Positions 10,212-22,986 of a stretch of 64,000 nucleotides of DNA are shown piece after piece (the first letter of the stretch is position 1; each line of letters begins with the position of its first letter). The position numbers and the translations under genes are program-made. Source of the DNA: Hemerocallis citrina (taxonomy: Eukaryota; Streptophyta; Magnoliopsida; Asparagales; Asphodelaceae); the NCBI GenBank assembly GCA_017893485.1, contig CM030367.1, positions 143,085,767 through 143,149,766 on the forward strand, read 5' to 3'. The notes beneath the pieces were generated by a model that was not told where the DNA came from, ran no database searches, and saw only the letters and a list, made by a program, of their open reading frames with translations.

Positions 10212-13200
10212 TGCAACCCCTGTTTCCGTAAATACATATTTTCCGAATATTTTCCGTATTTAAATTATTTATTAATTCATTATTATTTTAAACTCGACTT
10301 GGGCCTTCTATTAAAATCGTTTCGAACCGAAAATTATATTTACTTCGAATAATATTATATTTTGACTTTATTGTTTATTTTCTAAGTGATTGGCTATTTG
10401 TATCTTATTTTATTACTATTTGGATTTTTATAAACTTGCTTATCTCAAATCCTATTTGATATGTATATCAAAATTATTATTATTGTTATTATTATCATTT
10501 TTATTATTCTTGTTATCAGTACTATTATTAGTATTTTTACTATTAATATTATTACCCTTGATTTTTAATTTAAAAATATATTTCTATCGTTAATTGTATT
10601 TGTAGTCATTTCAAATAATTTCCATATTGTAGTACAAATATATTTTGTTATATAATCCTAATTTTTATTTATTATTTTAAATATTCTATTAGATCATTTC
10701 ATTTAGATCCTAATACCCCATTAAAACCCCTATCCATTAAGCCTATACCTAGTTTAAATAGCCTAACTACCCAAACCCAATACCCTAACCCACACCCGTT
10801 TCAACCTCTAACCTAATATATTAACCTAATACCCTGTTAACCCTAATCACCCCTTCATATACCCAGCCGCCAATTACCAACACTGTATATCTCCTTCAAC
10901 CCTACTCCCTCTCATCTCCTTCAACCCTACTTCCGATCAGCCTCCACCTCCGGCCTAACCCTTCTCCCGATCGCTCCTTGTCCCCTCTCCCGCTCCACAG
11001 CAGCACCCTCCTCGACCTCCATCTTCGCCTGCTCGTAACCCTCAGAGCTAGCTAGTTGCGCCGCCCCCCTGCGTGCTCCAGCCAGTCACGACCAGTTGAC
11101 GACTCCGCAACAGCACTGTCTGCCCTCACAACCTCCTGTCGCTATTTTCGTCGCAGACAACGCTAACCCCAGTTGCCCCTGACCACCAGGTGCCTCCTCC
11201 CTGTCGCGTTGCATCCCTCCGGCGACACGCAACAACAACATCTTGTGTTTCTCCGCGATGCCAACGACAGCAGCCGGCCGCCGCATTGCCGCCCTGTGCC
11301 GACCACAGTGCACACTTTGTTCCCCGGCTGTTCTTGATAGGTTGCTGTTTGATATTGGTTTTGATCATGTGGATCCAGAGCCGTCAATCTCATCTTGATC
11401 GTCCTCTTGATCATCGAGATCTGTGCTTGTGTTCGTGGTTGCGATCACGACCGTGTGTTCGTATTTGGTTCGTGATCTGTGTACTGAGTTCACCACCCGG
11501 GATCCATTCATGTTATTCTTTCGTTGGATTCATCGTCACCCCAAAGCAAGTATCTTCTTGTACATTTCGTTTTCTAGTACAAGCTTTTCCTTGAAAATAC
11601 TGCAAGTAGATTGTGAATGTGACTCCTCTTGTTTATCGTTGATTATCTCATGTTTTGCCTTATCTAACACATGATCTAAGAGTCACAACTCTTTGTTGAT
11701 ACACTTGTTCACAACTAGTACAATTATGATACATTTCATGCAAAAAGTGTCTTATTTGGTTTCTGTCCTGTCTTGGCTTATTGTTTTGATCCCGATTAAA
11801 TCAGAATCTGAACTTGAGTCCTGAATATGAAATGTAGCCCCAGACTTCTAGTTTACCATCCTTTCGATGGAATTGAATTCCGAGTTACGGTTTAGGAGAT
11901 ATCGCAGTTTTACAGCTGCTGTATCTGTAATTGCAGATTCATAAAAATTGCTGCACCACTTTGGTTTACAATTATTTTAACTATGCTACCAGTAATTAAA
12001 TGAATTGAAATTTTGCATGCTGATACTTGACACCCTAGAGAACATTCTTTAATTTTCTTGGAATTAATTAATGAAGTTTCAAACATGTTTCATATATATA
12101 AACTCAGTTTTATAAATTCTGGCTGAACACAAATCGTACGTAGTTTGCAGTTTTGACATCTGATTCTATAACTTTTATGTACCTTAATTATATGTGTTGG
12201 AACCAGGCAGCAGTCTAGTTTCTAAACCTTCTGAGGAATCCACATTTGCTATGTTGTAGCAACAGGAATCGCAGTTTTGGTGCAGCAACGTCATGTTGTC
12301 CAGAATTACAATTCTCGTAGTTCTTGATAATTTTAATTGGTGTTGACCATCGAATATGCTTTATAATTATATTAAAATTGTTCCATGTTCTTGATCATGT
12401 TTACTTGACCTGTTTCGCACACTTTCATGCTTACTTGATGATAATAATAAATAACAAGCCGGGATTTAAGGGAAAGCCATAGTAGTGGACGATATTGGTA
12501 AGTGTACTCGGAAGGGGGCTCGTGTTTCCTCGTACTTGGTTCAAGAACTTGTTGTATCTTGATCGTATTCATGAATCCCATTACTTGGTTCATGAACTTG
12601 TTGTATCTTGAGCGTATTCATGAACCCCATTACTTGGTTCATAAACTTGTTGTATCTTGAGCGTATTCATGAACCCATTACTTGGTTCATGAACTTGTTG
12701 TACATTTATGAACCCACGGTTAGTTCTTGAATTTGTTAGTGCATTCATAAACTTGGTTTGTGAACTTGTTACATTATTTTTGTATTCATGAACCATGATT
12801 GCTTGATACTTAATGCCTGAGTACACTATCCTATAAAATCCACCACTAGGCCTAAACGTAACTGATTGTATGAAGCAACCATGTAGTAAAAGTATGGATG
12901 CATGAAGTGCTACCTAGATAGAATTAAACATTAGACTTAAGATTAACTTGTCACTTGTACACACTTGATACCCTACTTGATTCTCATTACTTGAGACTTG
13001 TTACTTGAGACTTGTTACTTGTTTTTGATACTTGTACGTGATACTTGTTACTTGATGCTTGATACCATTACATGTTCACTTGCCACTTGTTCTACTACTA
13101 GTACTTGTTACCCAATCTTGTCACTTGAGTTGTCTTTCTTGATAGCTAGTTTCTTGAATCTCACTACTTGTTGCATCCTATTATATTATGTTATACATTC

Positions 13201-13705
13201 TTGATTCCAAATCTTGTTCCATATTTCTTACACTTATTTTCATACCCTTGCTTGTACTACTTGCAGCCCTAACTTGCACTAAGGGCGTTTGTCTTGTTTT
13301 CTCTATTTTTTCTTTTTATATTTATATATATGCAAACTTTGGAGACGAATTGCCTGCTGGAATTGGTGAGCAGACGTTCTAGTCTTCGCTTGGAGAAAAG
13401 ACTTGCTTTAAATATTTTTTTTGTTTTTGAGTTATTTATTTCTTTTGCTACTTGAACCTTGTAACGGGCTTATAGTCCCGAGTTTTATCTTTTCTTCTAG
13501 ATTTGAAAACTATTTGGAATATTATTATTTTATTTCAATTTTTTCTGTTGATTAATAAATTATTCATGCATGCGTGGTTTTGTATATCTTGTTATATTTC
13601 TTGTTATGATGCTGAGTCGATCCTACAGCTTATGAATGATGAAAATCATTCGTTGGGCTTCGTCACGCGCTCGTATTCCGTATTTTTAGGAAGCGGGGCG
13701 TGACA
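10212..13705 (+). repeat. 5' LTR of LARD element 1 (3,494 bp)
   Basis: Starts TGCAACCCCTGTTTCCG (TGTAACCCC in its partner) and ends GGAAGCGGGGCGTGACA, just before the PBS. The first 880 bp are repeated at 19574-20435. In order it shows an ATT-rich tract, an ACCC-rich tract, a C-rich exon-like tract (10900-11330), a conserved AACAAGCCGGGATTTAAGGG block (12452), a minisatellite, a conserved CCACCACTAGGCCTAAACG block (about 12841) and the GAAAATCATTCGTTGGGCTT block near the end. The same blocks in the same order occur in 34956-38401 and 57053-60710. Confidence 0.85.
12525..12800. repeat. Minisatellite in the LTR, ~52-bp unit
   Basis: About five units of the form TTACTTGGTTCATGAACTTG / TTGTATCTTGAGCGTATTCA. 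It sits directly after the conserved AACAAGCC block, at the position where related LTRs carry other tandem repeats. Confidence 0.85.
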
Positions 13706-13715
13706 AGATTTTTAG

Positions 13716-13727
13716 TGGTATCAGAGC
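13716..13727 (+). other. Primer binding site (initiator Met tRNA)
   Basis: TGGTATCAGAGC lies 10 bp after the LTR end CGTGACA. This is the standard plant PBS complementary to the 3' end of initiator tRNA-Met and fixes the orientation of the element as plus. Confidence 0.9.
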
Positions 13728-14640
13728 TCAGGTTTGGCTAATGTGTTAGTTTAACTAATACATTAGACAAGCTTGACTCAGTCAGGATTAACTCAACATT
13801 AAACAGGCCATGCAATCACATGAACAATTTGATAATCAACTCGATCTGGACACTTGTCTCATCCCATTCATTTTGATCCTTTCATATTCAATTCTTTGAT
13901 TCCTTGTTTCCTTCTATCTCTTAAAGTAGTCCTGATTTGCTGATTTCATATTGGGTATAAATTTATTCTTTTCGTACCCATGTTCTTTTGATTCAGGTGC
14001 AAGCAATCTCTTATTTCTGCTTGCCTCGTTGATCCCTTCTTATTTCAGCTCGTGTGTCATTTATTGATTTTTGTGCCTTGCATTCATCTTCACTAGTATA
14101 ATGCACGTGCGATGCACGTCTATTAAAAAATTTAATCATTAAATTAAATAAATTTTTTATATCGTATAAGAAAAGAAATAGTAAAACATTGATTTTCCTT
14201 AAAGTTAACCAATTTGAAAAATAAACTGAAAAATAAAATGAAGTAATAACTTATTGCTATTAAGCACTACTACACCTGAAAAATAAACTGAAGCTTCTTG
14301 CTTAATTTCCCTTAAAGTTAACCAATCACAAAGCTACTGAACAAACATTGCCTTCAAATTATAATTAGCAAATTCAATTGTCAAGTTGCCTCTTAGTTTA
14401 AAGCATATACTACACATTAGTTTACAGCAAAAGGTGAATCTGAAGGTATATACAAATAAACTGACAAAATGTATGTGACAGTAATAATAAAATCTCTGCC
14501 ATGAACAGACTGAGTCACTGAATGTATTAGATCAAGAACATATATTTAGAGCTGTAAATGCAAGAATACTTCAAATTTGAGTTGAGCACTACAAATTCAA
14601 TTCTTCCTTAATTAGCTTCCCCACTTAACCCAAACAATTA

Positions 14641-14911
14641 ATTATGCATTCCAGCACCTTCTTGCACCAATGATTACTTCATTTCAAACTAAAACCACTT
14701 CAGTATATGAAAACAGCTTCAAATTTTATTTTACTTTTTTTAGATTACCAGAAGAGAACAAAAAATAGAACATAGTAAATTAAAATATATGTATCAAGAG
14801 AACTCAAAGTCAAGGAGAAGCATAACATTTGGTTTTGTACTTAAATCGAAGTGATCAGGGTCTATGTTCTTTGCACTGAGATCAAATTCATTATGAGAAA
14901 ACTGCGCCGAA
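14641..14911. repeat. 270-bp direct duplication inside the Helitron (partner 15411-15680)
   Basis: ATTATGCATTCCAGCACCTT through GAGAAAACTGCGCCGAA occurs at 14641-14911 and again at 15411-15680, offset 770 bp, with few differences. The duplication is confined to the Helitron. Confidence 0.95.
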
Positions 14912-15705
14912 TTACTTGCTTCCCCACAAACCCGCATTTAGATATGAGAGGTCTACATTTTTTTTTTCAAGAACAGAGATCATCGAGCGTGACTTCTTAT
15001 ACACCTTATCTGCATTGTTCTGCAAATAAGAAAACATTTAGGCAAATCATTCAATCACAGAAAGAATCAATCTAAGGCATTGGTTGACTCAAATATCAAT
15101 AGAATTCAATAAAATAATACATTATACGTTATGTATTATTTTCAGTGAAAAAACATGAAAAAGATAAAAAGAAAACTATCCAGCATTACTTGATTATAGA
15201 ATTCAGATTAACATGTAACTACTAAAATAGAAGAAAGTCATTTTCTCAACATGCTAATTCTTAGTTACCAAATATTTTGAATGCATAGATCACATGATTG
15301 CTTTAGAAAAAATTCTTTTCAATTTAATGAGTATTTACTATCACGCAATACCACAAAAGAGCTTCTTCACGTTAGACATTCCATTTTCATTACATTGCAA
15401 TAGTGACGTAATTATGCATTCCAGCACCTTCTTGCACCAATGATTACTTCATTTCAAACTGAAACCACTTCAGTATATGAAAACAGCTTCAAATTTTATT
15501 TTACTTTTTTAGATTACCAGAAGAGAACAAAAAATAGAACATAGTATATTAAAATATATGTATCAAGAGAACTCGAAGTCAAGGAGAAGCATAACCTTTG
15601 GTTTTGTACTTAAATCGAAGTTATCAGGGTCTATGTTCTTTGCACTGAGATCAAATTCATTATGAGAAAACTGCGCCGAAGGTTTGAGATCAAATTCATA
15701 GTATA

Positions 15706-15834
15706 TTGTCGTCTAGTAAATTTCTGCATTTGCTTCTCAATAATCTTTGGGATGCCATCTCTCAAAGGCAATAAGATATCACAGTATTGCTTCTCCAGAG
15801 CTTTCATTATTGCCCTTTCTATGTCAGCAACAAT
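15706..15834 (-). pseudogene. Captured host exon fragment, DUF810/Munc13-like
   Basis: On the minus strand an AG acceptor (TTAG) is followed by 43 uninterrupted codons including IVADIERAIMKALEKQY and CDILLPLRDGIPK, ending about KFTRRQ. The pattern E-x-A-I-x-x-A-L-E-K-Q-Y followed by PLRD and Q-K-x-x-R-R resembles plant DUF810 (Munc13-homology) proteins. It is isolated inside a Helitron and is preceded by an intron border, so it looks like a captured exon rather than a working gene. The family call is from memory of the motif only. Confidence 0.5.
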
Positions 15835-18304
15835 CTAATAACACAAAAGACATCAGTATAGTAATTGATGTTGTCTCAAGAAAACCTTCCACCAAACCAA
15901 AGGTGCTAATTTTAATTTTTAAGACCTGACGAAAAAAAGCCCAAGAGTGCTAATTTTAATTTTAATTCATTCCCTGCAGAACTCATTATATATGCTTTAA
16001 ACTAAGGTTGAAGTGAACTAAAGAGAAGAAGCAAGCCAGAAATACATGAAAGATTATAATCAAGTTTCAATTCAGCGCTAACCAAGAAGTTGCCGTTGGG
16101 TCTTCGATATCTTCAAGCACGCCACTATTGTCCCCCCTTCAAGCACGCCACTCCCTGGATCTTCGATATCTTCTCCAATGCTTGCAAACACTACAGCGAT
16201 ATCTTCGAAAAAGGAAAGTTTTTAACACTACAGCAATTTCTTGTTATGTATATTTGGATCAGCTTTAATTTTAATTTATTCCCTTTAGAACTCATTATAT
16301 ATGCTCTAAACTATTGCATGGCTTTGAAGGAAAACATTTGGGTGACTTGGGTTCTCAAAAAAACGTTTGGGAAACCCAAGCAGGAAAAAGCCTTGGGTTC
16401 TCAATCGGTATGGATTTATTACTACTGCATGCTCATTTGAAATACTTATTAGTGGGTTTTTTTTTCATTGGCTCACTCATTATAATTAGAAGATAGTTTT
16501 CTGGTGATTTCAGGTTTTAAATGCATGTGTTCAGCAAAAGCAATGGGAAGGAGCATTTTGGGTGTCGCAACAATTAAAGCAGCAGAATATACGGCCAACT
16601 AATACAACTTATGGGCTTATCAATCCATGAGCATGTTATTAATAGCATTCGGTATTTGTTATTAATAGCATGCGGTATAAATCCATGAGCATGTTATTAA
16701 TAGCATTGGGTATTTGTTAATAGCAAACCCGAAGCAATTACTGTTTGTTTGTTTGGTCCAAAATCTGACTGACTGTTCTGTTACCCATTGCTATTAATAG
16801 TATAGATGGATAGATGGTTCTTTATTTTTTTTCATGCAAATTACTTTTTTTGACCCCTGTATATTTTGTTAGCCCTTTATATTTTTGAGGACATAACAGT
16901 AAAAAGCCACCAAAATGAAGGTTTGCTTAATAATAGTATAGATTTATTGATTCATATTTTGTATCATACTAATTGTCCTTACCTGTCTTGTTCTCCTTAA
17001 ATTTCGGTGCTATCCATTCTTTTCTTCCCTCTTGGTTCGTCGATCGGCATCGGTAGATCTTCAACGACATGTTAGGTGATTGTTTTATTCCTACGTTATT
17101 GTATATTTTTATGCTACATTTATTGCGTAAATTTGCTACACTGCATATTTATTTTCTCTTTCACGTTTGCATTGTGCTTATGCATGTATTTCATTTCGTT
17201 TTTCTCCCTACTTTTATAAATTATTTTCACTACTACTATTTTGCACTATTGTGTTTGATATTTATAATCTATGCATCTATTTTGATATTCCATTGTGTGA
17301 CTTTCAACTTCATTTCTTACTTTTCTACTATTTTATATCATGAATTTCAAAACATAAAATCATACTTAAATTAAATGTCCCGTCCCCCTGTGCATATGGA
17401 AGGTTACATCTTCGATTTTCTTGTGCATATGGAAGGTTACATCTTCGATTTTCATCGTTTCGGTGCAACCTAATGTAGAGATGGCAAATATGCAACACGA
17501 TGTCAATGGAGGCAAATTGCAACTAGATGTCGGCGAGACCAAATGTGCAACCGAATATCCAAACCGCAACCTGCTACCTGAAGTCAAGGAGGCAAACATG
17601 CAACTTGATGTTAAGGAGGCAAGACTTTCTACCTATTTGCTATTGATATTTCAAGACTTTTTACTTATATAATGAAACTAATGGTACATAAATATTTTCC
17701 TTATGACATTTTGTTCATACAATTACACTTTATGTTTCCATACAATTTGAACTAGTATAGTTAATTTTACTCTATTTTGTGTTTACAAATTTTTTCATTT
17801 ATGTTAAGATTGAGTACATTAATTGTGGTGTAAGTTTTCGTTCTTTTGTGAATTACTATTTATTGCCACCGTTTTCTAATTCTTTAACATTTTAGATTTC
17901 TCACTTACTTTTGTTTCCACGTCCTAATGATTTGACGCTTACTTTTGTAATATTTAATAAACTCCTTTTAAGTCTTCTTGTATATATATATTTTGGTTTA
18001 TTTTGTTCGTTACCCTTTAATGTGTTTTTCGAGTATTGATTATAATGTCAACATTCACTAAATATTATATATCTTTTACATACATTATTATTAATATTTT
18101 TTTTAATTAGCTAAATTTGTTTGTATTTCTATGTATCTTGACTGGTTATTTTTCCAAAACTATTTTTTTATATCACCTTTAAAGTTTATGTTCCTTTGTT
18201 GTTTGTATGGTTATCAACCATTTCATATTTAGGTTTTATCTCTTCACTTTTGACTTCTAATTCTATGTGAATAGTCTCCCTGTTTTTTTTTATCATTGGG
18301 GATC

Positions 18305-18619
18305 AATGGTGTATTTTGACTTCACTTTCCATTTATAATTGATCGACTATATATATTCCTGTTTGATTTATTTATAGAGTTGATAAGCCAAATTCTTATT
18401 TTGTTTTATAATGTTATTATTATTATTATTGCTATTATTTTCGTTATTGTTATTAGTATTATTGTTATTGTTGTTATTACTATTGCTGTTATTATTATTG
18501 TTTTCATTATCTTTATTATTGTTGTTAATATTTAAACACTTTCACAAAATATGTTGAACCCAAATTATATTTTGCCTTGCATTATTATTCTTACCAGTAT
18601 TATTAATATATTTTATTAC

Positions 18620-18689
<70 letters not shown>

Positions 18690-19075
18690 GCATTATTTTC
18701 ATGAATGTGTTGAATCCTATTCTATCATGTATGTATTATCATTATTATCGGTATTGTTAACATTTTTAATTTGATTATTATTGTTATTACCAGTATGATT
18801 ATGATGATTTTTATTACTGTTATTACTATTGCTATTATTATTTTTAATATTATTGTTATTATTATCTTATTATTGTTATTACTATTCTATTATTATTCAT
18901 ATTATTATTTTCATTATTAATATTTGTTTTTATTATTATTTTTGTTAAATCCCATTAGTTTTGATCTATAGCATATCATTTAATTATTTAAATTGAAGCC
19001 AAACTTTATATTCATTTTATATTATTTATTTATATCTATCTTGAGCCCATACTCTCCTTGATCCTAGTGTCTCAG
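18305..19075 (+). repeat. LTR-derived fragment rich in ATT repeats
   Basis: GTATTTTGACTTCACTTTCC, GATCGACTATATATATTCCT and the following ATT-rich tract match 35085-35700, the 5' part of the solo LTR at 34956-38401. It is a fragment of that LTR family lodged in the internal region of LARD 1. Confidence 0.75.
18621..18689. repeat. (TTA)n microsatellite
   Basis: About 23 uninterrupted TTA units within the LTR-derived fragment. Confidence 0.97.
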
Positions 19076-19573
19076 TGTTGTCTTCCTGCTCAGTTCGTCG
19101 ATTCGTGTCATGTAGCCTACAGCGACATGTACGTTGCTTGGGACATCACCATCGGAGTAGCGCAGCAAAAGTATGGCGGGCCCATAACCCGCAGGTCTTA
19201 GAATCCCTTGTTGCTTCTAGTTCTTTGTATTGTTTGCTTCCCTCAATCCCTTGCATTTATCCTCATCCGTTGACTCAATATTTGATTCAATTCTTCCATA
19301 TCCATTCTCTCTTTGATTCAAGTTCTACCAGCTCCCTTCTTCCTTGGTTATCTTGTGTTGTTTTTTTCCTTCTGATATTGTTTATTTTCTTTCATGCATT
19401 CCACCTGACATCGTTGTTATCCACTTCCTTCTTTTCTGGTATAGCCACTGCCTTGTTCCTTCTCCTTTAGTTTTCTGTTTTGATTACCCCAAGTTTGTTT
19501 GCTTTTTCCCTGTCCTATGTACCGCCTAAACAAATTTCGAGGACGAAATTTTTGTTCTAAGGTGGGTAGGATT

Positions 19574-20435
19574 TGTAACCCCTGTTTCCGTAAATACATA
19601 TTTTCCAAATATTTTCCATATTTTAATTATTTATAAATTCGTTATTATTTTAAACTCGACTTGGGCCTTCTATTAAAATCTTTTCGAACCGTAAATTATA
19701 TTTACTTCGAATAATAGTATATTCAGACTTTATTGTTTATTTTTTCAGTGGTTGGCTATTTGTATCTTATTTTATTACTATTTGGATTTTTATAAACTTA
19801 TTTATCTCAAATCCTATTTGATATGTATATCAAAATTATTATTATTGCTATTATTATCATTTTTATTATTCTTGTTATCAGTACTATTATTAGTATTTTT
19901 ACTATTAATATTATTATCCGTGATTTTTAATTTAAAAATCTATTTCTATCGTTAATTGTATTTGTAGACATTTCAAAAAATTTCCATATTGTAGTACAAA
20001 TATATTTTGTTATATAATCCTAATTTTTATTTATTATTTTATCTATTCTATTGGTTCTTTTCATTTAGATCCTAAAACCCCATTAAAACCCATATCCATT
20101 AAGCCTATACCCTGTTTAAATAGCCTAACTACCCAAACCCAATACCCTAACCTACACCCGTTTCAGCCTCTAACCCTATATATTAACCTAATACCCTGTT
20201 AACCCTAATCACCAATTACCAACACTGTATATGTCCTTCAACCCTACTCCCTCTCATCTCCTTCAACCCTACGTCCGATCAGCCTCCACCTCCGGCCTAA
20301 CCCTTCTCCCGATCGCTCCCTGTCCCCTCTCCCGCTCCACAGCAGTGCCCTCCACGACCTCCACCTTCGCCTGCTCGCGACCCTCAGTGCTAGCCAGTTG
20401 CGCCGCACCCCTGTGCGCTCCAGCCAGTCGCGACC
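19574..20435 (+). repeat. 3' LTR of LARD element 1, truncated
   Basis: Starts TGTAACCCCTGTTTCCGTAA after the AAGGTGGGTAGGATT tract and runs parallel to 10212-11093. It differs by scattered substitutions and a ~20-bp deletion near 20210. It stops after CAGCCAGTCGCGACC, where LINE sequence begins. Confidence 0.9.
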
Positions 20436-20833
20436 TAAATTTCTCGTACCTTTCCCTTTATGGTAAGAAAGAAAAAGTTTCTACCAGCCTTCGCCATTAG
20501 GGTGAGGCTAGGTTCATGTCTATGAGATCGAAGATACCCAGTCCACCATGCAATTTTCTCATGCAAGCTTTCTCCCACATGATCAAGTGATAGCATCCCT
20601 TATCCGTATCCGCACATTTTCATAGGAATCTTTTCCGGATGCGAACAATTCTCTGGAGCACCCATTTTGGCGATTCGAAGAATGACATGTAGTAGGCAGG
20701 TAGATTGGATAGGACCCAGTTAGATAAAGATCACTCTTCCTCCAAGAGACAAGGACGTGCCTTTCCATCCCGCCAGTCGACCTTCCACTCTGTCAATGAT
20801 AGGAAGCCATGCCGATTTCTTAAGTTTACCCTG
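20436..20833 (-). pseudogene. LINE reverse transcriptase, C-terminal part
   Basis: Minus-strand translation gives KLKKSAWLPIIDRVEGRLAG, then WKGTSLSLGGRVIF, and after a frameshift YYMSFFESPKWVLQRIVRIR, then LHGGLGIFDL. This is the region after the YADD box of plant L1-type reverse transcriptases. It continues the frame of 25770-26266 once the LTR at 20834-25769 is removed. At least one frameshift or stop (GGRVIFI then TAA) shows it is dead. It ends where LARD 1 begins, so the 3' end of the LINE is lost. Confidence 0.85.
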
Positions 20834-21669
20834 TGTAACACCCAAATTTTTTTTTTCAATTCTATAACTCCAAATTCAAATCTTTCAACTTTTATACCAC
20901 CACTTTAAACAGAAACTAAAATAGTTATAATTCAAATAAAATTTAGGCAAAGTTTCCCCTAAAATTTCTGCCCCAAAACAAAAAAAGCTTACGAAATTCT
21001 GCACTATATTTCGTAGCTCACAACAGAGGCAATATCTTCACGCGCTCTCCAGGCCAAAATGAGCAGAATCACATATGCAATCAATATATATGCTCTGGGG
21101 GCCAAACACATATAAAAGAATATCAAATATCAAATAAAAAACATAAATTTTTCGAAAATGAAGCAAAATTTTTAGAATACCTTTGTAAAACATACCACAG
21201 GGCCCGGTACTCCACAACGAGATGGATACGGGTCAAAAATATAACATACTACCCAGCACCATACTCATCATCGTCATCTACATGTTTATACATCAAGTTT
21301 ACAATTTAATCCATAAATCTCACTATTCATACTACTAACGTATACAAAAATTTCAAAGTAAAAGAATCCACTCAACCAAATCTACGCCTCACCTCTGCAC
21401 TACCGAGGACCTGCAACAGTAATCCTGGGACTCCTCTAACCCCCCCAAACACTAAGGGGTTAGCCATTTATGGTGTGAGTATAATTTACTAACCTAGAAA
21501 ATAAATTAAACTGTATAAAGAAAATATATTGAACTTACAAATATCAAGATAATAGATTCAACCTGAAATATGAATAATAACAACATTATAAATGTGACTT
21601 TATATCGAAGTACTCTTCGACGTCTGCACTCATCTACATATCCATCACCACTGTCCCTACCTTGAAATT

Positions 21670-21731
21670 GTGCCTCGGCAGGTAGTTCCCACCATTTCCA
21701 TGGAAATAGCAGGCGAGTAGTTCCCCGACAC
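21670..21731 (-). other. Conserved hairpin-like LTR motif, copy 2 in LTR A
   Basis: The plus strand reads GTGCCTCGGCAGGTAGTTCC, then the palindrome ATTTCCATGGAAAT, then GCGAGTAGTTCCCC. The ends can pair, and the two TAGTTCC boxes are direct repeats. Related copies lie at 22924-22986 and, in the other orientation, at 32921-32980 and 33731-33795 in solo LTR B. The function is unknown. Confidence 0.75.
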
Positions 21732-22689
21732 AATTCCAAGATGCATCAACTCATATCATACCGTATTTTACTTTAATAACCCTTCTCATAATACAATTTC
21801 TTCATGCTATTCATATTATCACATACCAACTTTACTTTTTCATTTGTATAATACATTCACTTTTTTTTACTTCTCATACTCTTTTCCATACCACAATTTG
21901 TTTGAGTTATTCACATTAATTTTTATACATAATCCTTCATGATTAATCTCATATGCACCACATCATATTAATTTGTATAGGTAACTCTTTCACTTTACAC
22001 ACAAATACAAAACACTATATTAATTCACAAACAACTCCATTACTTTTCATTCTTAATTCCCTAGCACAAATATTCCTCTTTTCATAATTATCTTCACATC
22101 ACCATTTCTTTATTTTTATATATAATCACATAAGGCCACTACCTCTTTTTCTTCATACTTAATTAGCCACGCACATCATTTTTCATTCATTTTTATTTAC
22201 ATACTCACAACTCATATTTTTTCATACTCATCTTCATTTATATACATTTTCTTTCTCATTCTCATATTACATAACATCATATTCATACAATCAATAATAT
22301 CACATACATTTTTATAGCATCCCATTACATGTATTTAGTTTATTGCATATCATCACATTCATCTGTTTTCGTCATATCTTATTCATGTGCATTCAATCCT
22401 ATAATATCATATTCATTCATTTCTTATAACACATATCATAACATCTCGCAATACATCACTTTCACTCTCATTATAAATTACAATTTATCTTCTTTTCATC
22501 CTGATTTCATCATATAGATTATTTTAATACTCATTCTCTTTTTATCATATATTTTACTTTATAATTCATTTACATGTCATCACACAACTTATGTTACTTC
22601 TCATTCTTATCGATAATATATCTTACTTTCATTTTCATTTACATCTCATTTTTCAATTTACTTCACTTTCATTCTTATCAGATAATACT

Positions 22690-22812
22690 TCGCACCCCAA
22701 ACATAATTTGGGTAATATTATACCGCACCCCAAAGCCAATAGCTTGAATAATAATCACTGCACCCCAAGTAGAACTTGGGTAATATCACATCACATCCCA
22801 AGCCGATAGCTC
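22690..22812. repeat. CACCCCAA...TTGGGTAA repeats in LTR A
   Basis: Four copies of a 35-45-bp unit containing GCACCCCAA and, after a short loop, the complementary TTGGGTAAT, so each unit can form a small hairpin. The same motif recurs at 23690-23760. Confidence 0.8.
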
Positions 22813-22923
22813 AGTTATTATTTTACTTTATTTTCATTTTCATCTTACAACTTACTTTATTTTTTATTTCCAACCTAAAATACTTGCATCATATCAAGAA
22901 CCCACAATTTCACCCTGTAAGTT

Positions 22924-22986
22924 GTGCTAAGGCAGGTAGTTCCAACCATTTCCATGAAAATGGCGGGCGAGTAGTTCCTCGATACA
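22924..22986 (-). other. Conserved hairpin-like LTR motif, copy 1 in LTR A
   Basis: GGCAGGTAGTTCCAACCATT, TCCATGAAAATGG and CGAGTAGTTCCTCGA in the same order as at 21670-21731, more diverged in the central palindrome. Confidence 0.7.

Larger units (their letters stand above)
14093..16942 (-). mobile_element. Non-autonomous Helitron, minus strand, 2.85 kb
   Basis: Read on the minus strand it starts TCTATACTATTATTAAGC (16942) and ends in CTAG (14093-14096). A perfect 6-bp stem hairpin ACGTGC-ATC-GCACGT lies just inside the end (plus strand 14105-14119). The flanking bases are A on the left (14092) and T on the right (16943), the A|T insertion typical of Helitrons, with no target duplication. 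It contains a 270-bp direct duplication and a fragment resembling a host exon, but no Rep/helicase. A second 5'-like end, TCTATACTATTAATAGC, lies at 16806, so either 16806 or 16942 could be the true 5' end. Confidence 0.8.
16943..19573 (+). other. Rest of LARD 1 internal region, non-coding
   Basis: AT-rich sequence with no gene that I can support. The first 130 bp and the segment 19080-19573 resemble the internal region of LARD element 3 (56340-57052). Between them lies foreign AT-rich sequence including an LTR fragment. A 34-bp direct repeat (TGTGCATATGGAAGGTTACA...) occurs twice at 17389-17456. Confidence 0.5.
10212..20435 (+). mobile_element. LARD-type LTR element 1 (no gag-pol)
   Basis: A plus-strand LTR element. 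The 5' LTR is 10212-13705, the PBS starts at 13716, the internal region is 13706-19573, and the 3' LTR (truncated) is 19574-20435. The internal region contains no protease, reverse transcriptase, RNase H or integrase. It ends with a GAGGACGAAATTTTT motif followed by AAGGTGGGTAGGATT before the 3' LTR, a pattern common at the 3' end of plant Ty3-type elements. The gene-less body makes it a large retrotransposon derivative that would depend on proteins in trans. A Helitron (14093-16942) and an LTR-derived fragment (about 17075-19080) enlarge the internal part. Confidence 0.8.

Noticed and set aside
12525..12800. Possible CRISPR-like array
   Set aside because: Units are contiguous tandem repeats without unique spacers, and the context is a plant LTR.
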